From the NCBI RefSeq assembly GCF_019977735.1, contig NZ_AP025018.1:6018580-6082579 (forward strand): 64,000 nucleotides of DNA. The letters are read 5' to 3'. This document shows positions 34,492-40,706 of this stretch, one piece after another. Within the stretch, counting starts at the first letter, position 1. Each line of letters starts with the position of its first letter. The position numbers and the translations under genes were made by a program. Under the pieces are notes generated by a model. The model saw only the letters and a list, made by a program, of their open reading frames with translations. It was not told the origin of the DNA and ran no database searches. Source of the DNA: Calothrix sp. PCC 7716 (GTDB taxonomy: Bacteria; Cyanobacteriota; Cyanobacteriia; Cyanobacteriales; Nostocaceae).

Positions 34492-35166
34492 TTATTCGAC
34501 GTGGGCACAAATTAGAGGGTTCATTACAGGGAAGGGACGATTTTCTAGAGCTTTGAACTGACCGATGCTGCCATCGTAAGCGAAAACCTCCCCAGTCTCG
34601 ATTTCATAAATCCAAGCATGGAGAGTGACTTTACCACCGTGAAGCTTAGAGCGAATTATTGGATACGTTTCCAGGTTCTCAATTTGAGTTAGCACATTTT
34701 GTTCAATAGCGATTTTTAGGAGTTTTTCACTCGAACAACCTTCATAGTTGTCCACAACTAGACGACGAGTTGACTCTGCATGTTTTCTTAACCAGTCGTA
34801 AACTAATGGCATCTGTTGAGTAAGATTACCTATTTGCAATAATCCTCGCATTGCACCACAGTGGGAGTGACCACAAATAACTACATCTTTTATACCTAAA
34901 GCACCTACTGCGTACTCAATAGCTGCACCTTCTCCACTGTTCGAGGCGCCGTAAGCGGGGATAATATTACCGATATTACGAACTACAAATAATTCACCAG
35001 GTTGACTTTGGGTAATTAAACAAGGGTCGATACGAGAATCAGAACATGTTATGAATAATACTTCTGGGGATTGACCTTGAGACAACTGCTCGAACATTTC
35101 GCGGTGGGACACGAAATAAGTATCGTGAAACTCATTCAGTCCTTCAATAATGCGTTTTATTGGCAC
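34492..35166 (-). CDS. Beta-class carbonic anhydrase
   Basis: A 224-residue enzyme that interconverts CO2 and bicarbonate. Zinc and catalytic residues are visible: C41-S-D43-S-R45 and H100-S-H-C103-G. NIGNIIPAYG and SGEGAAIEYAVGALGIKDVVICGHSHCGAM are typical of cyanobacterial IcfA/CcaA-like enzymes. It has no long C-terminal extension, unlike carboxysomal CcaA of some species, so its location could be cytosolic or carboxysomal. It precedes pcxA on the same strand with a 166-base gap. Confidence 0.9.
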   Translation of the reverse strand: MPIKRIIEGLNEFHDTYFVSHREMFEQLSQGQSPEVLFITCSDSRIDPCLITQSQPGELFVVRNIGNIIPAYGASNSGEGAAIEYAVGALGIKDVVICGHSHCGAMRGLLQIGNLTQQMPLVYDWLRKHAESTRRLVVDNYEGCSSEKLLKIAIEQNVLTQIENLETYPIIRSKLHGGKVTLHAWIYEIETGEVFAYDGSIGQFKALENRPFPVMNPLICAHVE

Positions 35167-35437
35167 AGTAAGATTCCTCTTAACCTAGAAAATATTTCAT
35201 ACAAACTTATCCGTTATCTCCCTGACCTACAGCGTAGCCAATGTACAGCCGATTTGACATCAGAAACAATACATAAGACTCCATAGAGTAACACCTATCG
35301 TTAATATTACAAAATATTAAGCAGTTGCAGCAAATATAGCAAATATATTTAAAGGTCATCAAGATAATGTGTAGTTTGTGTGTCAAACCTGTGACATTTG
35401 ATAAAATGTATCAAAAGCAACAATATATAGTTGGAGT

Positions 35438-36001
35438 TTAAGGGCGCCCCAAATTGCCAAATATATCTTCTTCGTGTACGGCAGCATCTTCCATGTCATC
35501 AACATAGCCACTGCGCGCGTTAGGAAAAGCATCACAGTAAGGCACATAAGGTTTAATATCAAGAACAGGTGTTTGGTCGAGTAAATCAATTCCTTCAACG
35601 TGCAAAATCAAACCTTCAATTTTGAGTAGTTTAGGCGCCGACAAACCAATAGGGTTTGGACGATGAGGAGCGCGCGTAGCCATTGTCCCACGTCGGACTC
35701 GCGGTCCACGCGGTAAAATCACAGTTGGGTTCCAATGATAGTTAAGATGTAACCATGAAATTATCCAAATTCGCTCAAACCCTTCCATATCTTTAAGTGC
35801 AATCGTGGGTATAATATCTGGGAAAAGTTCGATTTGGGCAATAGCAGGCTGATAATTTTCTGGTACAGTGCGAAGTTGCGACTGTCTGGGTGTACCATGT
35901 CGCTCTTTGTAGGGAGAATGTACGACACCAATGGGACGTAAAGTTATCTCACTTGGAAACGATATAGATTGAATATAATCTTTGGGCGGAAATTTAGGCA
36001 T
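35438..36001 (-). CDS. tRNA (N6-threonylcarbamoyladenosine-37) methyltransferase TrmO-like
   Basis: A 187-residue TrmO/YaeB/VirR-family protein. Signatures are LRPIGVVHSPYKERHGTPRQ, FERIWIISWLHLN, RGTMATRAPHRPNPIGLSAPKL (the SAM-binding 'R-x-P-x-R-P-N-P-I-G' core) and LDQTPVLDIKPYVPYCDAFP. TrmO makes m6t6A37 in tRNA-Thr using SAM. The length is typical for a protein without the C-terminal extension of E. coli TrmO. It is a single gene unit. Confidence 0.85.
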   Translation of the reverse strand: MPKFPPKDYIQSISFPSEITLRPIGVVHSPYKERHGTPRQSQLRTVPENYQPAIAQIELFPDIIPTIALKDMEGFERIWIISWLHLNYHWNPTVILPRGPRVRRGTMATRAPHRPNPIGLSAPKLLKIEGLILHVEGIDLLDQTPVLDIKPYVPYCDAFPNARSGYVDDMEDAAVHEEDIFGNLGRP

Positions 36002-36245
36002 ATCTGTTACATCTATTACTAATATTTATATATTTAATCTAAGTCAAAACTTCTATTATTTATTCGTATTTCCAAAAAAATCACAAATTAGGCTCAAATC
36101 AGGCTTTATTCACATAGCGCTAATCATCAGTAATACATATCTCGCTCTCGCGCTTAAATAATATCTGGACGGGAAATATAGGTTTAAAGCAAATTCAAAC
36201 TTTGCTTTTATGATAAGTAACTTTACCTATAGATATGAAATTTAA

Positions 36246-36473
36246 CTGTGGCGCCTTTGCCCTGCCTCTACAATTGGTTCTGGTATTGGCATTCCCGAAG
36301 AAATTAAGCAGCGTATCTTTGACTCCTTCTTTACAACCAAACCAATAGGTAAAGGAACAGGGATGGGAATGTCTATCAGCTATCAAATAATTGAAAAACA
36401 TAGTGGCAAAATAGAATTTACTTCTACTTTCGGCCAAGGAACTGAATTTATTATCCAAATTCCTTGCACATAA
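36246..36473 (+). pseudogene. Histidine kinase C-terminal remnant
   Basis: The plus strand reads GSGIGIPEEIKQRIFDSFFT, then TKPIGKGTGMGMSISYQIIE and FGQGTEFIIQIP, ending at TAA 36471. These are the G1, F and G2 boxes of a HATPase domain. No start or upstream kinase sequence is present. A TAA at 36243 cuts the frame, so this is a decayed fragment of a sensor kinase. Confidence 0.75.
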
Positions 36474-36535
36474 AAATATTTGTATCGTAGAGATATTTCA
36501 TTCCCATTCCCCACGCACTGTATCAAGATGAGCTA

Positions 36536-36679
36536 AGAGGATGTTTGAAAAGTCAGATAAGGTGTAAATTGTCATTCTGAGTGGAGTCTTACGGAACGAA
36601 GAATCTAGGGTTTGAGCTTGTACACTGAGATGCTTCGTTCCTCAGCATGACATAAAACAACACTTTTCAAACAACCTCT
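36536..36679. mobile_element. MITE-like element, nested inverted repeats
   Basis: Outer arms AGAGGATGTTTGAAAAGT (36536-36553) and ACTTTTCAAACAACCTCT (36662-36679) match at 17 of 18 positions. Inner arms TGTCATTCTGAG (36570-36581) and CTCAGCATGACA (36641-36652) enclose two GAACGAAG/CTTCGTTC-type halves. There is no coding capacity. The inner right half is the source unit of the tandem repeats in the glycosyltransferase at 28428. Confidence 0.75.
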
Positions 36680-36838
36680 AACATTGCTTCTTTTTTGTGC
36701 TGTAGAATTCCCTTAGCCTTCTTGACTTTTTCATAGTCCCGTTGCAATGATGCTAACACAGACTCTGGTAAATCTAGTACGACAGATTCCTCATCAAGAG
36801 AAACAATCCGGACGCTTAGGAATAGTCACTCTTGTCAT
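36667..36838 (-). pseudogene. Frameshifted small antitoxin-like gene
   Basis: Minus-strand ATG 36838 begins MTRVTIPKRPDCFS and meets a stop. One base shift gives RIVSLDEESVVLDLPESVLA followed by SLQRDYEKVKKAKGILQHKK and EAMLEVV, ending in the MITE arm at 36667. This looks like a cyanobacterial antitoxin-type or DNA-binding small protein broken by an indel. No partner toxin is visible. Confidence 0.5.
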
Positions 36839-36913
36839 AACCACTACCCAATTTTGTTTACTTTATAAAACTATTATTACTTAAATCTTGATAATTGTCA
36901 TATTTGTCTAAGT

Positions 36914-38032
36914 TTATGCTCTAAATGAATGAAAACTTGTAAAGCTATCAGCAATCGTAGACCCCATTAACTTTATAAACTGCAAACGCAGTTTCACAGC
37001 AATAGAGTTTTCTAGCTCTCCCATACGTCCAGACCGTAATGACTGCTCTACAATTGATTTAACGCGCGAAAATCTTTGTAACTCATACTGCTCAAAAGCT
37101 TTGCTTACATCATCTAACTCTTGTAAGCATTTGGTAACAACTAATGCATCTTCTAATGCCATACACGCTCCTTGTCCTAATGTCGGTAACATTGGATGCG
37201 CTGCATCACCTAACAAAGTAATATTTTCTTTTCCCCAAGGTCGTGATGGTACACGGTCATATAAGTCTGTTTGAATAATATTTGTTGCTTTATCGGTTGC
37301 TGCTATTAACTCTGGAATTGCGCTAAACCAGTCTTGAAACATTACTTCTAAGTCATGTTTCTGTCCTTGTTTCGTCTTAGCTGCTGCATACCAATACATT
37401 TTATTGTTACCCAGCATCATAAAACCAAACCCTTTTCCACGTCCTAGAAATTCATGAATATAACCAGGACGATATTGATTAGGTATGTAATTAGTTAAAC
37501 CACGCCATGTAGTAAAATTGCGGTATATAGGTGGACTCTCACCAAATAATGCTGCCCGTACTTGTGACCTTAAACCATCGGCGCCAATTAAAGCATCACC
37601 TTCATCGTATAACCCAGATTTCATATATACACGTATTTTAGAACCGTATTGCTCTAATCGCTCGAATGTTTGTCCCAAAGTAAACTTACTTGTAACCTGA
37701 CTGCATAAAATTTTGTGTAAGTCCGCGCGGTGAATACCTACAACGGGTAACTCAAACTTATCAACAGACACGTTGACTAACTCTTTGCCATTCTCGGTTA
37801 AAAATTGATAGTTCGTTGTTAAACAACCATTGCGAACTGCATCTTCGAGTAAACCTAATTCGTTGAGAACGTGGGTAGCGTTTGCCCAAAGTGCAATTCC
37901 TGCTCCTACTTCTCTTAATTCTTGTGCGCGCTCATAAACGCTGACATCGAACCCCGCACGGTTTAATGCTAACGCAGTTGCGGCGCCTCCTATTCCACCA
38001 CCGACAATGATTATTTTCTTAGTTTTTTCCAT
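36914..38032 (-). CDS. FAD-dependent aromatic monooxygenase
   Basis: A 372-residue flavoprotein of the UbiH/PHBH class. IIIVGGGIGGAATALALNRAGFDVSVYER is the ADP-binding fold with GxGxxG at 11-16. DALIGADGLRSQVR is the DG motif, and LLGDAAHPMLPTLGQGACMALEDA the second FAD motif. The family hydroxylates or epoxidises aromatic and isoprenoid substrates with NAD(P)H and O2. Candidates include salicylate-type hydroxylases and zeaxanthin epoxidase-like enzymes. It is divergent from a TetR gene. A perfect ACTGACA-N4-TGTCAGT operator lies just before its start, so it is probably repressed by that regulator and induced by an aromatic ligand. Confidence 0.85.
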   Translation of the reverse strand: MEKTKKIIIVGGGIGGAATALALNRAGFDVSVYERAQELREVGAGIALWANATHVLNELGLLEDAVRNGCLTTNYQFLTENGKELVNVSVDKFELPVVGIHRADLHKILCSQVTSKFTLGQTFERLEQYGSKIRVYMKSGLYDEGDALIGADGLRSQVRAALFGESPPIYRNFTTWRGLTNYIPNQYRPGYIHEFLGRGKGFGFMMLGNNKMYWYAAAKTKQGQKHDLEVMFQDWFSAIPELIAATDKATNIIQTDLYDRVPSRPWGKENITLLGDAAHPMLPTLGQGACMALEDALVVTKCLQELDDVSKAFEQYELQRFSRVKSIVEQSLRSGRMGELENSIAVKLRLQFIKLMGSTIADSFTSFHSFRA

Positions 38033-38056
38033 TTTATAAGGGTTTTATAATGGTTA

Positions 38057-38074
38057 ACTGACAGACTTGTCAGT
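38057..38074. promoter_or_regulatory. TetR-type operator
   Basis: ACTGACA-GACT-TGTCAGT, a perfect 7-bp inverted repeat 25 bases upstream of the monooxygenase start. The half-site ACTGACA recurs at about 38281-38287, just before the TetR start, as expected for one repressor controlling both promoters. Confidence 0.75.
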
Positions 38075-38310
38075 CTACTAATATTTAGTAAAGCAATTTT
38101 TTGACAGTTTTGTCAACTGATTCTCTTTCAAGGCTACGAACCGCAAAGGACGCATTATCCGAAGGATTTCCCGTTAACGAAGTTTTCCCGAAGGGTAGGG
38201 TAGTACGCAAAGAAAGAAGAAGAGAGTAATTTATTTCATCTGGCTTGATTAATATCTCTAATTGTAAAAAGGTTATACTGACTGACAAGTTTGTTGATTT
38301 TGATAAAATT

Positions 38311-38967
38311 GTGTCACGTGCAGCGAAACCAGATAAATCAAATACGAAGCAAGTTCGAGATGCAGAAGCTACTCAAGCTGTAATTTTGACCGCAGCAGAA
38401 GAGGAGTTTGCTATTCATGGTTTGACTGCTGCAAGAACAGAAGCTATTGCAGCAAAGACTGGTGTGGCAAAATCGATGATTTACTACTACTTCAAAGATA
38501 AAGAAGGGTTGTATCAGGCTGTTTTAGAACGTTCGCACGCGAATTTATTCGATGTTATTCAACAATTAGATTCTGAGCTAGAGCATTTGGCACCTTCCGT
38601 TGCTTTAGAAAAATTTCTCATTGCATTACTTGAGTGTGTGTCGCAAAATCCTAAGCTGCCGACGATAATGTTTCATGAGGCTGTGCAAAATCAGGGAAAA
38701 TACTACAAGCGTAGTAACTCTCTGAATATAGATAAAACTTTGATGGCTATTTTAGACCGAGGTGTTGCAAGTGGCGCCTTTCGGCAACTCGATTCTTTCC
38801 AAGCAGCTATTAACATTATGGGAACTTGCCTATTTTACTTTATAGGCGCCGGAAACATACAGCAACATCCTCAAGGTAGGCGCCTGTTGAGTAAAGCAAT
38901 GTTAGAGCAACATATTCAAGAAGTAATTGCATTTACCTTAGCTGGTGTGAAGAAACCCGGTTTCTAA
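38311..38967 (+). CDS. TetR/AcrR-family repressor
   Basis: About 218 residues from the GTG at 38311. An in-frame TTG at 38245 would put the operator half-site inside the gene. The N-terminal helix-turn-helix reads AVILTAAEEEFAIHGLTAAR, then TEAIAAKTGVAKSMIYYYFK, the classic TetR pattern. The C-terminal ligand domain includes LLECVSQNPKLPTIMFHEAV and INIMGTCLFYFIGAGNIQQ. It diverges from the monooxygenase with shared operator sites, so autoregulation and repression of the enzyme are likely. The stop overlaps an AGAAACCCGGTTTCT repeat. Confidence 0.85.
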   Translation: MSRAAKPDKSNTKQVRDAEATQAVILTAAEEEFAIHGLTAARTEAIAAKTGVAKSMIYYYFKDKEGLYQAVLERSHANLFDVIQQLDSELEHLAPSVALEKFLIALLECVSQNPKLPTIMFHEAVQNQGKYYKRSNSLNIDKTLMAILDRGVASGAFRQLDSFQAAINIMGTCLFYFIGAGNIQQHPQGRRLLSKAMLEQHIQEVIAFTLAGVKKPGF

Positions 38968-39031
38968 GCATTCATTGTCGCAGACAAATCATTATTTTAT
39001 TACAAGATTTTAATAAAGAAACCGGGTTTCT
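38951..39031. repeat. Second AGAAACC(C/G)GGTTTCT inverted pair
   Basis: AGAAACCCGGTTTCT (38951-38965, overlapping the TetR stop) and its exact complement AGAAACCGGGTTTCT (39017-39031) with a 51-base loop. Same family as 25347-25413. Confidence 0.8.
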
Positions 39032-39221
39032 GGTTTCTGAAATCAGGATATTTCGCTGTGTATATAAAAAACATATAAAGTGCTGTGCTGTGCGTGCCAT
39101 AGATAATTAAAACTTACGTACTGATACTTTTTTGCTGTGTAACGGATGTAGCAATGTTTACACTGGGTCAAATTTCAATTGATTTACTGTTGTTAAAAAG
39201 ATTTTATCTTAGGAGTCATAT

Positions 39222-39623
39222 ATGGATTACGTTCATCCATTCCAAATGGAACTGCATAAGCTCGAAAGCATGATTGTACATGTTCAATATGCTGATACGA
39301 AAGAAGTTGATAAGACTTTAGCTTCTAATGATGCAGTATCTACACAAGCAGTAGGTGAAGAAGGTGGAAGTAAAGTAAGTACCAGAGCATTAGGTGAAGA
39401 AGGTGGAACCAAAGTCACTACTTATGCTGTAGGTGAAGAAGGTGGAAACATTTTAACTACCTATGCTGTAGGTGAAGAAGGTGGAGGTAGGGTAACCACT
39501 AGAGCTTTGGGTGAAGAAGGTGGAACCAGAGTTACTACTTACGCAGTAGGTGAAGAAGGTGGAGGTAGGGTAACTACCCAAGCTGTAGGTGAGGAAGGAG
39601 GTTCAATTATTCGTCGTAAATAA
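39222..39623 (+). CDS. Graspetide precursor, seven TTxxxxEE-type core repeats
   Basis: A 133-residue RiPP precursor. Residues 1-38 form a leader (MDYVHPFQMELHKLESMIVH, then VQYADTKEVDKTLASNDA). Residues 39-129 hold seven 13-residue repeats of the form (V/L)(S/T)T-x-A-(V/L)-G-E-E-G-G-x-x, ending SIIRRK. The T-T-x4-E-E spacing is that of plesiocin-type (group 2) graspetides, where an ATP-grasp enzyme links Thr hydroxyls to Glu side chains as esters. Repeats 1 and 2 have S-T in place of T-T. If all sites react, 14 ester rings form, two per repeat (inference). An AGGAG site lies about 8 bases before the ATG. The ATP-grasp gene follows. Confidence 0.88.
   Translation: MDYVHPFQMELHKLESMIVHVQYADTKEVDKTLASNDAVSTQAVGEEGGSKVSTRALGEEGGTKVTTYAVGEEGGNILTTYAVGEEGGGRVTTRALGEEGGTRVTTYAVGEEGGGRVTTQAVGEEGGSIIRRK
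39336..39608 (+). repeat. Seven 39-bp tandem coding repeats of the graspetide core
   Basis: Period 39 bases (13 codons), each with GGTGAAGAAGGTGGA or a close variant coding GEEGG. Third-position changes between copies (GCAGTAGGT, GCTGTAGGT, GCATTAGGT) show the copies are not a recent exact expansion. Confidence 0.9.
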
Positions 39624-39663
39624 AAATTTAGATTCGCGGTTATATAGGGTTTGCGACTCGAAC

Positions 39664-39729
39664 AGAAACCGGGCTTCTATGAGAAATTAGCGTTTTATAG
39701 CAAAATCTTCGTTAAGAAGCCCGGTTTCT
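39664..39729. terminator. 15-bp inverted repeat between graspetide precursor and ligase
   Basis: AGAAACCGGGCTTCT (39664-39678) and its exact complement AGAAGCCCGGTTTCT (39715-39729) with a 36-base loop. It is a variant of the dispersed repeat family. The position fits a partial terminator or RNA stabiliser that would yield more precursor than enzyme (inference). There is a short T run after the right arm. Confidence 0.6.
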
Positions 39730-39763
39730 TTGAGCTTATTATTTATCAAAGGATTGATTTATA

Positions 39764-40663
39764 ATGAATATTTTAATTTTGGGTAATTCCTCAGATGCTC
39801 ATGCTGTGCATATTGAGAATGCTCTCATAGAAGCAGGAGTAACTGTAGACTATTTGGATACTGATTTATTTCCGACTCAGCTACGTTTGTCTTGGGCGCC
39901 TAATACACAGTTAGGCACTTTCAAGTCTGAGCGTTATCAGTTTAATATATCAGATATTCATAGTGTTTACTGGCGTAATTTTTCGAGTGTGAATGTTCCT
40001 TTAATCGAATCGCATACCTCAACTATTGCATTTAATGATTCAATGAGTTTGTTACGAACTTTTATGAAAGCTACTCGCGCGCGTTGGGTTAACTCTTGGG
40101 AAGCTTATCAATTTCACAAAGAAAAACCTCTACAACTATACACTGTTCAACAACTAGGCGTAAAAATTCCAGAAACTTTAGTTACGAATGACCCAGAACA
40201 AGTTACACAATTTGCCGCATCACATAAAAATGCAATTTTTAAACCAGTTTATGGTGGCGCCCATACTCGAACATTAACAGAATCATTACTCGAACCCAAA
40301 CGGCTAGATTTAGCTTTGAGTATATCTCCTGTGACTTTGCAAGAATATATACCCGGTACTAACATTCGTAGTTATGTAATTGGTAATTCTGTATACACTG
40401 CTGAGATTCGTAGTAAATCACTAGATTTTCGCGAAGATGAAAATGCTGAATTAATACCAGTGGAGTTACCTTTGGAATTACAGGAAAAGTGCCGAAAAAT
40501 TGCTGCTTCACTTTATCTGGAATGGACAGCAATTGATTGGAGATTGGCGCCGACAGGAGAATATGTCTTTTTAGAAGCAAACCCCAGTCCCATGTTTATA
40601 TATTTTGAACAGCAAACTGGTTTTCCAATTACTCAGGAACTAGTACAATTATTAATGTCGTAA
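39764..40663 (+). CDS. Graspetide ATP-grasp ester ligase
   Basis: A 299-residue ATP-grasp enzyme of the microviridin/plesiocin ligase family. Features are: N-terminal Rossmann-like MNILILGNSSDAHAVHIENA; VYWRNFSS; ARWVNSWEAYQFHKEKPLQL, the leader-binding and ATP-grasp start; AIFKPVYGGAHTR with the ATP-binding Lys; AEIRSKSLDFRED with D221-x-R223; and FLEANPSPMFIYFEQQTGFPI, the Mg-binding and family-specific end. It should couple ATP hydrolysis to ester formation on the precursor upstream, via acyl-phosphate on Glu. No second ATP-grasp (amide-forming) or acetyltransferase gene is present, so the product likely has ester links only. Confidence 0.88.
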   Translation: MNILILGNSSDAHAVHIENALIEAGVTVDYLDTDLFPTQLRLSWAPNTQLGTFKSERYQFNISDIHSVYWRNFSSVNVPLIESHTSTIAFNDSMSLLRTFMKATRARWVNSWEAYQFHKEKPLQLYTVQQLGVKIPETLVTNDPEQVTQFAASHKNAIFKPVYGGAHTRTLTESLLEPKRLDLALSISPVTLQEYIPGTNIRSYVIGNSVYTAEIRSKSLDFREDENAELIPVELPLELQEKCRKIAASLYLEWTAIDWRLAPTGEYVFLEANPSPMFIYFEQQTGFPITQELVQLLMS

Positions 40664-40682
40664 CTGTTTAGTCATAACGTAT

Positions 40683-40699
40683 GGTGGGCAATGCCCACC
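40683..40699. terminator. GGTGGGCA-A-TGCCCACC hairpin
   Basis: A perfect 8-bp stem between the convergent ligase and protease genes. It belongs to a dispersed family with another copy at 62958-62974. It probably serves as a two-way terminator. Confidence 0.6.
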
Positions 40700-40706
40700 C
40701 TACAAT

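Noticed and set aside
36195-36458. 87-codon minus-strand frame
   Set aside because: It is antisense to the clear histidine kinase remnant on the plus strand.
39336-39608. Possible CRISPR or minisatellite
   Set aside because: 39-bp units are translated, with codon-level variation, in a RiPP precursor with a good ribosome site and adjacent ligase.
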